A program made the translations under genes and the position numbers. The notes under the pieces are model-generated. The model saw nothing but the letters and a program-made list of their open reading frames with translations. It made no database searches and was not told where the DNA came from. Below are positions 38,231 through 48,810 of a stretch of 60,876 nt of DNA, one piece after another (the first letter of the stretch is position 1; every line of letters begins with the position of its first letter). The stretch comes from Acidimicrobiia bacterium (GTDB lineage Bacteria; Actinomycetota; Acidimicrobiia; Actinomarinales; Actinomarinaceae): positions 1 to 60,876 of the forward strand of contig JAONAZ010000005.1 in assembly GCA_028376655.1 (NCBI GenBank), read 5' to 3'.

Positions 38231-39526
38231 ATGGAAATACAAACCTATATGACAGATAATCAAAAGAAGGTAATCGAACCTTCAAATGTTGTTGAACTAC
38301 CAGATGACATAAAACCAGAAGACTTTCCAGACTTACTCGAGCAAACACTTATTACATTTAATGACGGTGATGTTATTGAAGGTACTATTGTTCGCATTGA
38401 CAGGAATGAGGTTATGGTTGATGTAGGTTACAAATCAGAAGGTGTTATACCCTCCAGAGAACTGTCTGTTAGAAAATCAGTAAATCCGAAAGATCTTGTA
38501 AATGAAGGTGATAAAATTCAAGCTCTTGTATTAGATAAAGAAGACGATGAGGGGAGACTTATTCTCTCAGTTAAAAGAGCAATTTATGAAAAAGCTTGGG
38601 GAGATATACAAGAAATATCAGACAATGACAAATCTGTTAAAGGTACTGTAATTGAAAGCGTTAAAGGCGGACTAATTGTTGATATTGGGGTTAGAGGATT
38701 CCTTCCAGCATCACTTATCGACGTAAGAAGAGTAAAAGAGTTAACTTCTTATATTGGTGAAGAAATTGAAGCAAAAATTTTAGAACTTGATAGACAGAGA
38801 AACAATATCGTTCTTTCAAGGAAAGCACACCTTGAACAAGAGCAATCAGGAGAAAGAAAGAGTTTCCTCGAAAATCTTGAGGTTGGAAATACAAAAGAAG
38901 GAAAAGTATCTTCAATCGTAAATTTTGGGGCATTCGTTGATATAGGTGGTATGGATGGATTAGTTCATGTATCTGAATTATCTTGGAGACATGTAGAAAA
39001 TCCAAATGAAGTTGTTAAAGTTGGAGACACAGTAACAGTTAAAGTTCTTGAAATAGATAATGATAAAGAAAGAATTTCTCTTTCTATAAAGCAAGTTACA
39101 GAAGATCCTTGGCTTGATTTTGAACATCAATATAAAGAAAATGACGTAGTTGATGGTAATGTGACAAAAGTGGTACCTTTTGGTGCATTTGTTACGATTG
39201 GTAATGGTGTAGAAGGTTTAGTTCATGTCTCTGAGATTTCAGTAGATAAAGTAGATTCACCTGAATTAGCTCTTGCAATTGGACAAAAAGTTAAAATTAA
39301 AATAACAGAGTTAGACATTCCAAAAAGAAGAGTAAACCTTTCAATCAAACAAGCTGATCCTGAATGGAAAGATGTTGAAGTAAAGAAAAATGCTCCTAAA
39401 ACTCATTCTTCACAATCTGAGGAAAAAAAGGAACAAAAACAGGAACGTCAAACCGTTGAAGGTGTTGATGAGTCGTTAGAAAATATTCTTAAGGAACTAA
39501 AAGAAAGAGGAATAGGAAACTCCTAA
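38231..39526 (+). CDS. rpsA: Ribosomal protein S1
   Basis: Four S1 repeats (e.g. VDVGYKSEGVIP, VNFGAFVDIGGMDGLVHVSELSW, VPFGAFVTIGNGVEGLVHVSEIS). Confidence 0.95.
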   Translation: MEIQTYMTDNQKKVIEPSNVVELPDDIKPEDFPDLLEQTLITFNDGDVIEGTIVRIDRNEVMVDVGYKSEGVIPSRELSVRKSVNPKDLVNEGDKIQALVLDKEDDEGRLILSVKRAIYEKAWGDIQEISDNDKSVKGTVIESVKGGLIVDIGVRGFLPASLIDVRRVKELTSYIGEEIEAKILELDRQRNNIVLSRKAHLEQEQSGERKSFLENLEVGNTKEGKVSSIVNFGAFVDIGGMDGLVHVSELSWRHVENPNEVVKVGDTVTVKVLEIDNDKERISLSIKQVTEDPWLDFEHQYKENDVVDGNVTKVVPFGAFVTIGNGVEGLVHVSEISVDKVDSPELALAIGQKVKIKITELDIPKRRVNLSIKQADPEWKDVEVKKNAPKTHSSQSEEKKEQKQERQTVEGVDESLENILKELKERGIGNS

Positions 39527-39556
39527 TAATTCCTGATACTCTTTATCCTTAACCTT

Positions 39557-40123
39557 ATGAATTCTAGAGTAACCATTATCACAGGACCAATAGGGAGTGG
39601 AAAGTCTACTGCATGTAACTATATCCAAGAAAAAGGTATAGCAACCGCAGACTTAGATATTGTTTCAAATAATATATTGAATAGTGAAATTTCCTTAGAT
39701 TTTCTGAATACAAATTTTGCGGAATGCATTAATCAAAACAAAGTTGATAGAAAGTTGCTTGCAGAGATAGTTTTTACGAATCTAGATAAATTGAAAATAC
39801 TAGAGAGTTTTTTACATCCACTAGTTACAGATAAGGTAGCTACTCTGATACAGGAAACCGATGGAGATTTGTTTATTGAGGCTTCTGCTCCTAAAAATAT
39901 ATATAAGCTTTACCCAACAATTGTAATTTTTGCCAATGAAAAAATACGTAGAATAAGGCTTCAAAGTAGAGGGATGTCTTTAGAAGACATAGACAACAGG
40001 ATAAATACACAACCCGAGGAGTCATGGTGGAAATCTATCGGCACAGTTATTGAAAATACTTCTTTCTCTGATCTACAAGTACAAATTCAAAATCTTATTA
40101 ATTCCGAATATGAACAAATTTAA
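39557..40123 (+). CDS. coaE: Dephospho-CoA kinase
   Basis: ITGPIGSGKSTACNYIQEKG, ADLDIVSNNIL, SFLHPLV; synteny rpsA-coaE-uvrB. Confidence 0.9.
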   Translation: MNSRVTIITGPIGSGKSTACNYIQEKGIATADLDIVSNNILNSEISLDFLNTNFAECINQNKVDRKLLAEIVFTNLDKLKILESFLHPLVTDKVATLIQETDGDLFIEASAPKNIYKLYPTIVIFANEKIRRIRLQSRGMSLEDIDNRINTQPEESWWKSIGTVIENTSFSDLQVQIQNLINSEYEQI

Positions 40124-42107
40124 AGTTATATCTGATTTCACCCCTCAGGGTGACCAGCCAAAAGCAATCCAAAATCTTAAAAATGGAGTTAAAAATAATT
40201 TAGACTATCAGACACTAATGGGTATTACTGGTTCAGGAAAATCTGCGACAATAGCTTGGCTTATAGAGGAGTTACAAATGCCTTCTTTAGTATTAGCACC
40301 CAATAAAGCTTTAGCTGCACAACTTGCAAATGAGTTTAAACAGTTTTTCCCTGAAAATAGAGTTGAGTACTTTGTTTCTTATTACGACTATTACCAACCA
40401 GAAGCTTATGTTCCAAGAACAGATACATTCATAGAGAAAGATTCGAATATAAATGAAGAGATAGATAGGTTGCGACATTCAGCTACAAGCGCGCTACTCC
40501 TGAGAAAAGATGTGATTGTAGTTTCCTCAGTTTCGTGCATATACGGTTTAGGGTCTCCACAAGAATATAAAAATAAGATAATACCACTTTTTAAAGGAGA
40601 GGAATTTGAGCTTGATCAGTTATTAGAGGAACTTATTCGCCAACAATACGTAAGGAATGATCTTGTAGTCACACGAGGAACTTTTAGATTAAAAGGGGAC
40701 ACTTTAGATATTTTTCCTGTTTACGAAGAAACAATATTTAGGATTGAATATTTTGGCGATGAAATTGAAAATATATTAAGAATAGACCCTGTAACCGGTG
40801 AAATACTAGAGAAACTAACTGAACTGGCAATTCTTCCAGCTTCTCATTATGTAACATCTGAGGATGTAATGAATAATGCATTAGAAAAAATCGAAAATGA
40901 TATGAATAAACAAATCAAAAAATTTGAAAAGGAAGATAAGCTATTGGAGGCACAAAGAATCAAACAAAGAACATTATTTGATTTAGAAATGCTTAAAGAG
41001 CTTGGAGTATGCTCTGGAATTGAAAATTACTCAAGGTATTTTGATGGAAGAAAACCAGGTGACGCACCTTATACGCTATTAGATTTTTTCCAAGAAGAAT
41101 TTTTAATGGTTGTTGATGAAAGTCATATTGCCATTCCTCAGATAAGGGGACAGTTTGCAGGTGATAAATCAAGAAAGACCACACTTGTTGATTATGGATT
41201 TCGACTACCTGCTGCGCTAGACAATAGACCATTAAAATTTGAAGAATGGCAAGGTAAGGTTAAAAATACTGTACTCGTGACTGCAACACCAGGTAAATGG
41301 GAAAATGCTAATTCACAAAATTTTGTTGAACAAATAATTAGGCCAACAGGACTTATTGATCCAAATATTATTATTAGACCAACTGAAAACCAAATAGAAG
41401 ATCTCTTAAAGGAAATAAATCAAGTTATCGCAAAAGGAAATCGAATCCTTGTAACTACACTTACAAAAAAAATGAGTGAGGCTTTGAGCGATTATTTTTT
41501 AAAGATGGGTATCAAGACTAGGTATCTCCATTCAGGTATAGATACTCTTGAAAGGATTGAAATTTTGCGTGACTTAAGAAAAGGAGAGTTTGATGTTCTA
41601 GTAGGTATCAATTTATTACGTGAAGGTTTAGATCTACCAGAAGTAGAACTTGTTGCAATTATGGATGCAGATAAAGAGGGATTTTTAAGATCAGAGACCA
41701 GTTTGATACAAACAATTGGCCGAGCTGCTCGTAATAAAGATGGTTATGTAATCATGTATGCAGATAGAAAAACGGATTCTATCTCTAAGGCAGTTTATGA
41801 AACAGAGCGTCGAAGAGAAATACAGATAGCTCATAATAAAAAATATGGAATTACTCCAACAACCATATCAAAAGAGATAACAGATATTCTAGAGATGGTT
41901 GAAAAAAACAGACCATCTAAACGTGAAATGGACTTCAAATCAAATATAGACTTGAGTAATGCTTCTAAACAAGACTTATACAAAATTTCTAAAAACATAG
42001 AAAAGGAAATGAAGGTTGCAGCAGATCTATTAGAGTTCGAATTAGCTGCTAGATTAAGAGACGAACTTAAAGAAATTAAAAAAGAAATTATGGAGTTACC
42101 GAGTTAA
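40110..42107 (+). CDS. uvrB: Excinuclease ABC subunit B (start trimmed from 40050)
   Basis: FTPQGDQPKAI, GITGSGKSATIA, YYDYYQPEAYVP, GINLLREGLDLPEVELVAIMDADKEGFLRS. Confidence 0.97.
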   Translation: MNKFKVISDFTPQGDQPKAIQNLKNGVKNNLDYQTLMGITGSGKSATIAWLIEELQMPSLVLAPNKALAAQLANEFKQFFPENRVEYFVSYYDYYQPEAYVPRTDTFIEKDSNINEEIDRLRHSATSALLLRKDVIVVSSVSCIYGLGSPQEYKNKIIPLFKGEEFELDQLLEELIRQQYVRNDLVVTRGTFRLKGDTLDIFPVYEETIFRIEYFGDEIENILRIDPVTGEILEKLTELAILPASHYVTSEDVMNNALEKIENDMNKQIKKFEKEDKLLEAQRIKQRTLFDLEMLKELGVCSGIENYSRYFDGRKPGDAPYTLLDFFQEEFLMVVDESHIAIPQIRGQFAGDKSRKTTLVDYGFRLPAALDNRPLKFEEWQGKVKNTVLVTATPGKWENANSQNFVEQIIRPTGLIDPNIIIRPTENQIEDLLKEINQVIAKGNRILVTTLTKKMSEALSDYFLKMGIKTRYLHSGIDTLERIEILRDLRKGEFDVLVGINLLREGLDLPEVELVAIMDADKEGFLRSETSLIQTIGRAARNKDGYVIMYADRKTDSISKAVYETERRREIQIAHNKKYGITPTTISKEITDILEMVEKNRPSKREMDFKSNIDLSNASKQDLYKISKNIEKEMKVAADLLEFELAARLRDELKEIKKEIMELPS

Positions 42108-44917
42108 TGTCTCAAGATTATTTAAAAGTAAAAGGCGCTAAAGAACATAATCTAAAAAATATCTCTCTTGATATTCCAAAGAATAAGTTTATTGTTATCA
42201 CAGGTTTATCAGGTTCTGGCAAATCTTCCCTTGCTTTTGATACTATTTATGCAGAAGGACAACGAAGGTATGTTGAAAGCTTATCTGCTTACGCTAGACA
42301 ATTCTTGGGTCAGATGGAGAAACCAGATGTCGAAAGCATTGAAGGACTATCTCCTGCCATAGCGATTGATCAGAAAACTTCATCTAGGAGTCCAAGGTCA
42401 ACAGTCGGAACAGTAACAGAGATTCATGATTATCTTCGTTTACTATGGGCCAGAATTGGGATAAGTTATTGTCCCATATGTGGTTCTAAGATTGAAAAAC
42501 AATCTGTAGATTTTATTGTTAATCAAGTCATGTCTCTAGGTGAAAATGTCGATATTGAGATTCTAGCTCCAGTTGTTAAATCTAGAAAAGGTGAATTCGA
42601 ATCACTTTTTAAAGATTTATTAAAGGATGGGTTTACTAGAGCATACATTGATGGAGAACTCATTAGACTTGATGAAGCCAAAAGATTAGATAAATATTTC
42701 AATCATGATATTTCAGTTCTTGTTGACAGGTTAAAAATAAAAAAAACAGCTGGAAGAAGATTACCTCAATCTGTTGAAACAGCCTTAAAGCTTACTGGCG
42801 GTACTCTCGATATAAAATTTAATGAGAATATCCAGAACTATAGTCAGAATTTAGGGTGTCTTGAATGTGGGACATCCTATGACAAACTTGAACCAAGAGA
42901 TTTTTCATTTAACTCACCTTTCGGTGCATGCAATACATGTAACGGCTTGGGAATCAATTATGAAATCGACGAAAAGCTCCTAATTAAAAATAGAGAGATA
43001 TCAATTAGTGAAAATGTATTTCCTGATATGTCGACCAGAAAATATTTTAGAGCACAGATTTACGGTGTTTGTGAGTTTTTTGAAATACCCATGGAAATTC
43101 CATATAAAGAATTGAGTGAAAATGACAAACATATTTTACTTAACGGTAGTGATGGAATAAAGACTCCAATTAGATATACAAATAGATTTGGAAATTCGAG
43201 AACTTGGGAGAGATCTTTCCCTGGTATAATTCCAATGTTTAAAAGATTATATGAAGAAACAACTTCTGACCATGCACGTGATTACTATATGCAATTTATG
43301 CGAGAACTTGCATGTGGAGGATGCGATGGAGAGAGATTGAATGAAAGATCTAGGATGGTCCAAGTTAAATCTTTAACTCTTGGACAATTTAATAAACTTT
43401 CCATAATAAAAGCTTATGACGTTGTTGGTAAGTTGAAACTAACTGGAAACTCTAAAGAAATAGCAGAAGCAATTTTAAGGGAAATAAAAGAAAGACTAAA
43501 TTTCCTAAATGAAGTCGGTTTAGGGTATCTGCAATTGAATAGAGGTGCAGCAACACTTTCTGGTGGAGAAGCTCAAAGAATTAGACTAGCAACACAAATA
43601 GGTTCAGGGTTAACTGGTGTATTGTATGTACTTGACGAGCCATCTATTGGGTTACATCAATCTGACAATAATAAACTTATCGAAACACTTATACGATTAA
43701 GAAATCTTGGAAATACTGTGTTGGTTGTGGAGCACGATGAAGAAACAATGAAACAATCTGATCACTTAATTGATATCGGGTGGGGAGCAGGAGAACAGGG
43801 TGGAAATATTGTTGCTTCAGGAACGTGGGAAGAGGTATCACGGGTTAAAAAATCAATTACAGGAAGATATCTATCAGGTAAGTTAAAAGTATCCTATCCA
43901 AAAGTAAGAAGATCGGGTAATAATTCAAAAATTGTTCTCAGAGGAGCTCAAGAAAATAATCTTAAAAACTTAACCGTCGAATTCCCTCTCGGAAAATTTA
44001 TTTCAGTAACAGGCGTATCCGGTAGTGGTAAATCAACACTTGTTACAGGAATCTTATCAAAAGCTATACAAAATGAGTTCACCAGGAAAAATTGGATTCC
44101 ACCGGGAATACATAAAAGTATTTCTGGACTTAATTATCTAGATAAGTTAATTGAAATTGATCAATCACCAATTGGTAGAACACCTAGATCTAATCCAGCA
44201 ACTTATTCAGGAGTATTTGACATGATTCGTAAGTTGTATTCAATGACTGAAGAATCAAAAATTAGAGGTTACAAACCTGGAAGATTTTCCTTTAATGTAC
44301 CCGGAGGAAGATGTGAAGTATGTAGGGGAGATGGAACGATAAAGGTTGAAATGTATTTTCTTCCAGATGTTTATGTTAAGTGTGAAGACTGTGACGGTTC
44401 AAGATATAATCCTGAGACATTGAGTATAAAATGGAAAGGGTATAGTATTTCTGATATTTTAAATTCAACTATTGAAAATGCTTTAAAAATATTTGAAAAC
44501 CAACCTTCAATATTCAAAATTCTTAAAACATTAGATGATGTAGGACTTTCATATATTACATTAGGACAAGCTGCAACAACACTTTCTGGCGGTGAAGCTC
44601 AAAGAGTTAAGTTAGCTAAAGAGTTGAGTAAACGTTCCACAGGAAAAACGATGTATATATTAGATGAGCCAACAACAGGGTTACATTTTGCAGATGTTCA
44701 AAAATTACTTGAAGTTCTTCATATGTTGGTTGATAAAGGAAATACCGTGGTTGTTATTGAGCATAATTTAGATGTTGTTAAAAATTCAGACTGGGTTATT
44801 GACCTTGGGCCAGAAGGTGGAGAAAATGGAGGAAAAATTGTAGCTTCTGGCACGCCAGAAAGTATCGTAAATGATAAACATTCCCTTACAGGTAAGTATC
44901 TAAAAAGTTTACTGTAA
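42107..44917 (+). CDS. uvrA: Excinuclease ABC subunit A
   Basis: VKGAKEHNLKNISLDIPKNKFIVITGLSGSGKSSLAFDTIYAEGQRRYVESLSAYARQFLGQM; zinc fingers; two ABC signatures. Confidence 0.98.
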   Translation: MSQDYLKVKGAKEHNLKNISLDIPKNKFIVITGLSGSGKSSLAFDTIYAEGQRRYVESLSAYARQFLGQMEKPDVESIEGLSPAIAIDQKTSSRSPRSTVGTVTEIHDYLRLLWARIGISYCPICGSKIEKQSVDFIVNQVMSLGENVDIEILAPVVKSRKGEFESLFKDLLKDGFTRAYIDGELIRLDEAKRLDKYFNHDISVLVDRLKIKKTAGRRLPQSVETALKLTGGTLDIKFNENIQNYSQNLGCLECGTSYDKLEPRDFSFNSPFGACNTCNGLGINYEIDEKLLIKNREISISENVFPDMSTRKYFRAQIYGVCEFFEIPMEIPYKELSENDKHILLNGSDGIKTPIRYTNRFGNSRTWERSFPGIIPMFKRLYEETTSDHARDYYMQFMRELACGGCDGERLNERSRMVQVKSLTLGQFNKLSIIKAYDVVGKLKLTGNSKEIAEAILREIKERLNFLNEVGLGYLQLNRGAATLSGGEAQRIRLATQIGSGLTGVLYVLDEPSIGLHQSDNNKLIETLIRLRNLGNTVLVVEHDEETMKQSDHLIDIGWGAGEQGGNIVASGTWEEVSRVKKSITGRYLSGKLKVSYPKVRRSGNNSKIVLRGAQENNLKNLTVEFPLGKFISVTGVSGSGKSTLVTGILSKAIQNEFTRKNWIPPGIHKSISGLNYLDKLIEIDQSPIGRTPRSNPATYSGVFDMIRKLYSMTEESKIRGYKPGRFSFNVPGGRCEVCRGDGTIKVEMYFLPDVYVKCEDCDGSRYNPETLSIKWKGYSISDILNSTIENALKIFENQPSIFKILKTLDDVGLSYITLGQAATTLSGGEAQRVKLAKELSKRSTGKTMYILDEPTTGLHFADVQKLLEVLHMLVDKGNTVVVIEHNLDVVKNSDWVIDLGPEGGENGGKIVASGTPESIVNDKHSLTGKYLKSLL

Positions 44918-46726
44918 ATGGATAAAATCAAGACAAATGAAATTCCAGAAAATCCTGGTATCTATATATTTAAAGATAAATACAATGACCCTCTCTATGT
45001 AGGAAAAGCAAAAAATTTAAGGAAGAGAGTCCCTTCATACTTTCGTGAAAATACAACTTGGAAAATAAAACGATTAACAACTGAAGCAGTAGAAATCAGC
45101 TTTGTAACCTCAAAAAATGAAGCAGATGCTCTTTTAGCTGAGTATTCATTTATACAACAATATAAACCAAAATATAATGTTCGCCTTAAAGATGATAAAT
45201 CTTACCCATATGTAACTCTGACAAATGAGGAATGGCCGAGAGCATACGTCTCTCGAAAAATTAATTCTAATAATATTAACTTTGGACCATTTCCCTTTAT
45301 AGGAGCAGCAAGGAGATCACTCGATCACCTAATAAATATCTTTCCAGTTAGAACATGTTCAAAGAATGTATTTGAACGTCATCAAAAACTTAATAAACCA
45401 TGTTTACTTTATGATATCAATAAATGTTGTGGCCCCTGTATTGATGCTGCTCCAAAAGATAATTATGTAAAAATGTTGAAAAATATTAAAAATTTTTATT
45501 CTGGTAAATCTGATGTTTATGTTGATAATAAAATATCAGAAATGAAATCATTCTCAGAGAATCAAGAATATGAAAAAGCTAATGAGGCCAAGAAACTTAT
45601 TGACCATTTAGAGAATGCACGTTCAACACAAACACTAATGGTTTCAAACACTAAATCTGTTGATGTTATAGGCATTGACGTGAGTAATCTGGATGTCGTA
45701 ATATCTTGTTTGTTAATTCGTAGTGGAAGAATCATTGGAGAGGTAAAGAAAACATTTGAACCCATTGATACTAAAAAACATGATGAGTACTTACCTCAAA
45801 TAATCTTATCAATTTTTTCAGAAAATCAGCCATCCGAAGAGATACTTGTTAGCCATAGTTTTCCATATATAGACCTTATACAAGAGGAGCTTACAAAAAA
45901 ATGGGGTCGTAAAATAACATTAAAGACCCCAAAGCAGGGATGGAAAAAAGAGCTTTTAGATACAGCGATTATTGATGCTAAAGAACTTCGTAGAGTGGTT
46001 AACTTCAGAAGAAGAACTGATCTAGAGTTCAGAACAAGATCTTTAGAACAACTTAAAAATAAATTAAACCTTATTAGTATTCCTTATCGTATTGAAGCGT
46101 ATGATATCTCTAATTTAGGTCCTGACTATAGAGTAGGATCAATGGTTGTTATGGAAGATGGATTATCAAAACCATCAATGTATAGAAAATTTCATATCAA
46201 GTCATTTCAAGGACAAGATGATTTTAAATCAATGGAAGAAGTTATATTTCGAAGGCTTAAAAGATTAATAAAAGATTCTGAAAATGATCCAAGTTTTAGA
46301 AGAAAACCCGATCTAATACTTATTGATGGAGGAAAAGGTCAACTTTCATCTGCTAAGGGGGTTATAGACCATCTACAACTTGATATTGACATTGTAGGAC
46401 TTGCAAAAAGAGAAGAAGAAATATTTAAACCTTTTAGTAAGGAATCCATTTTATTAAATAAAAATTCTGAAGCTTTATTTACTTTACAAAACATAAGGGA
46501 TGAAGCACACAGGTTTGCAATTAATGAAAATAGAAGATTAAGAATTAAAAACTTTGATAAACAAACATTGTTAACTATCGAAGGTGTCGGAACAGTAAGT
46601 TCAAAAAAAGTATTAGATAAATTTAAAACAATGGAAAAGCTTTCTAATGCGACTTACGAAGAACTTGAAGAGATAGTTAGTCCCAACATTGCCAGAAAAA
46701 TATATAGACATTTTAACGGCACATAA
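44918..46726 (+). CDS. uvrC: Excinuclease ABC subunit C
   Basis: PGIYIFKDKYNDPLYVGKAKNLRKRVPSYF (GIY-YIG), LIDGGKGQLSSAKGV, HhH C-terminus. Confidence 0.96.
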   Translation: MDKIKTNEIPENPGIYIFKDKYNDPLYVGKAKNLRKRVPSYFRENTTWKIKRLTTEAVEISFVTSKNEADALLAEYSFIQQYKPKYNVRLKDDKSYPYVTLTNEEWPRAYVSRKINSNNINFGPFPFIGAARRSLDHLINIFPVRTCSKNVFERHQKLNKPCLLYDINKCCGPCIDAAPKDNYVKMLKNIKNFYSGKSDVYVDNKISEMKSFSENQEYEKANEAKKLIDHLENARSTQTLMVSNTKSVDVIGIDVSNLDVVISCLLIRSGRIIGEVKKTFEPIDTKKHDEYLPQIILSIFSENQPSEEILVSHSFPYIDLIQEELTKKWGRKITLKTPKQGWKKELLDTAIIDAKELRRVVNFRRRTDLEFRTRSLEQLKNKLNLISIPYRIEAYDISNLGPDYRVGSMVVMEDGLSKPSMYRKFHIKSFQGQDDFKSMEEVIFRRLKRLIKDSENDPSFRRKPDLILIDGGKGQLSSAKGVIDHLQLDIDIVGLAKREEEIFKPFSKESILLNKNSEALFTLQNIRDEAHRFAINENRRLRIKNFDKQTLLTIEGVGTVSSKKVLDKFKTMEKLSNATYEELEEIVSPNIARKIYRHFNGT

Positions 46727-46785
46727 AAGTACACCTCCGGAAAAAAAACTTCCATCTGATTAGTTGGGAACTACAATAAATAAAT

Positions 46786-47649
46786 ATGGTAACTAAAAGA
46801 CCCGAAGTATTATTACTCCTTGGTATGTCTGGAGCAGGGAGGTCTGCTAGCTCCAATGTATTTGAAGATCTTGGTTACTACGTAATTGAAAACTTGCCCC
46901 CTGAGTTAGTAGAGTCAGTTGTAGAATCTAACGATGTTGCCGAATCTAATAAACAACTAGTTTTAACTATTGATGCTAGAGATGGTTCAGCACAAAATGC
47001 CTTAAACAGAAGTCTTGAAAGATTAAGCCAATCAGGTGTATTAACAAGAATGATATTTCTAGATGCTAATAATGAAACACTCATTGAGCGTTATGAAGAA
47101 AATAGAAGACCCCATCCAATGGGTATGGATTCTCTTTCTCAGTCTGTTAAGAATGAAAGAGAACAATTAAAGCCTATAAAAGAACTTGCAGACCTTGTCA
47201 TTGATACCACTGACATGAATGTTCATGAATTACGTAAAAGAATAATAGAGGGTTTTCAAGGGGAGGCCACAAATCAAGAGCTTAAAATATCAGTAACTTC
47301 ATTTGGATTTAAAAATGGTGCACCTAGAGATGCAGATATTGTATTAGATGTGAGGTTTCTACCCAATCCTCACTGGAGAGAGGAGCTAAGAGCATCTACC
47401 GGTCAATCACCTATGGTAAGAAACTACGTACTTTCTTTTGAAGATGCTGAAATCTTTCTTGAGAAAACGAAAGATCTAATTGACTTCTTACTACCAAGAT
47501 TTACATCTGAAGGGAAGTCCTATGTAGGTATTGCAATAGGTTGCACTGGAGGTAAGCATCGAAGCGTTGTGATGACAGAAGAAGTTGGTGGTTGGTTAAT
47601 TAATGAAGGCAAAGATGCTGTAATCCTCCATCGAGATATGAAAGAATAA
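46786..47649 (+). CDS. rapZ: RapZ/YvcJ-type nucleotide-binding protein
   Basis: LLLGMSGAGRSASSNVFEDLGYYVIENLPPELV, RFLPNPHW, IGCTGGKHRSV. Confidence 0.93.
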   Translation: MVTKRPEVLLLLGMSGAGRSASSNVFEDLGYYVIENLPPELVESVVESNDVAESNKQLVLTIDARDGSAQNALNRSLERLSQSGVLTRMIFLDANNETLIERYEENRRPHPMGMDSLSQSVKNEREQLKPIKELADLVIDTTDMNVHELRKRIIEGFQGEATNQELKISVTSFGFKNGAPRDADIVLDVRFLPNPHWREELRASTGQSPMVRNYVLSFEDAEIFLEKTKDLIDFLLPRFTSEGKSYVGIAIGCTGGKHRSVVMTEEVGGWLINEGKDAVILHRDMKE

Positions 47650-47651
47650 AT

Positions 47652-48806
47652 TTGTCTTCCGAAATAAAACTTGGAAATACACTTATACGTGCTGATTTAA
47701 ATGTACCAATTGAAAATAAAATAATTTTAGATAATTTTAGGATTATAAAGGCTATAGAACATTTAGAAGAAATTCGAAAAAAATCAAGAACAGTTACTTT
47801 CCTGAGTCACCTAGGAAGACCGCATGGAGTAGAATCAGAATTCTCCCTTGTACCCGTAGCAATGGAAATGTCTAAAATCCTAAATGAGGAGGTTATATTT
47901 ATCAACTCTGTTTATGGGTCGGAGGTTGGAAATAAAATCAACAATCAACCCGGTAAGATTTTCCTTCTAGAGAATTTAAGATTTCATAAAGAAGAATTAG
48001 AAAATAGCGAAAGTTTTGCTAAAAGAGTAACACAAAACTTTGATACATTTATCTTAGATGCCTTTGGCGCAGCTCATAGAAGACACTCGTCTATTGTTTC
48101 TTTTGGCAAATTTATTGAATCATATCAAGGTAAACTGATGACAAATGAAGTTGAAAATCTTCAGCTTCTTGTTAACTCACCTCAAAAACCCTTTACAGTC
48201 ATGCTTGGTGGAGCAAAGGTTTCTGATAAGCTTGAATTAATTAATAAACTTCTACCAATTGTTGATAATCTACTTATTGGAGGAGGCATGTGTTTTACTT
48301 TTCTGAAAGCTCTTGGAAATAATATTGGAAGCTCTCTATGTGAAGATGATTACTTAAATACAGCAAAAGAGTTACTGGAATCAGAAAATGGTCACAAAAT
48401 ACACTTACCATCGGATTTTGGAGTAACTAAATCTATAGATTCAGGCTTAAGAAAAGATAAATATATAACAGAATTTTCCAATGATGATATTGGTATTGAT
48501 ATTTCTAATAAAAGTATAAATACTTTCAAAACTATATTAAAAAACTCCAACACTGTTTTCTGGAATGGGCCTATGGGAATATTCGAAAAAGATAATTTTA
48601 AAATGGGTACTCAATCGGTAACTGAAATAGTTTCTAATCTGAATGCTTACACTGTTGTTGGTGGAGGAGATTCAGTAAGTGCAATTAGAAAATTTTCAGA
48701 TCCATCTAAATTTAATCATATTTCAACAGGTGGTGGGGCATCCCTAAAATATCTACAAGGTAATGAATTGCCAGGTGTAAATATTTATAAACCACTTATA
48801 CTTTGA
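47652..48806 (+). CDS. pgk: Phosphoglycerate kinase (TTG start)
   Basis: LIRADLNVPI, LSHLGRPHG, LLENLRFHKEE, DAFGAAHRRHSS, VMLGGAKVSDKL, STGGGASLKYLQG. Confidence 0.95.
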   Translation: MSSEIKLGNTLIRADLNVPIENKIILDNFRIIKAIEHLEEIRKKSRTVTFLSHLGRPHGVESEFSLVPVAMEMSKILNEEVIFINSVYGSEVGNKINNQPGKIFLLENLRFHKEELENSESFAKRVTQNFDTFILDAFGAAHRRHSSIVSFGKFIESYQGKLMTNEVENLQLLVNSPQKPFTVMLGGAKVSDKLELINKLLPIVDNLLIGGGMCFTFLKALGNNIGSSLCEDDYLNTAKELLESENGHKIHLPSDFGVTKSIDSGLRKDKYITEFSNDDIGIDISNKSINTFKTILKNSNTVFWNGPMGIFEKDNFKMGTQSVTEIVSNLNAYTVVGGGDSVSAIRKFSDPSKFNHISTGGGASLKYLQGNELPGVNIYKPLIL

Positions 48807-48810
48807 AAAC

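Noticed and set aside
46727-46785. Uvrc-rapZ spacer examined for a structured RNA
   Set aside because: Contains A8 and CCTCCGG but no convincing complementary arms.
46786-46860. RapZ Walker A reads GMSGAGRS with Arg instead of Lys
   Set aside because: As far as I recall, GAGRS/GAGRG is common in actinobacterial RapZ homologues, so not evidence of degeneration.
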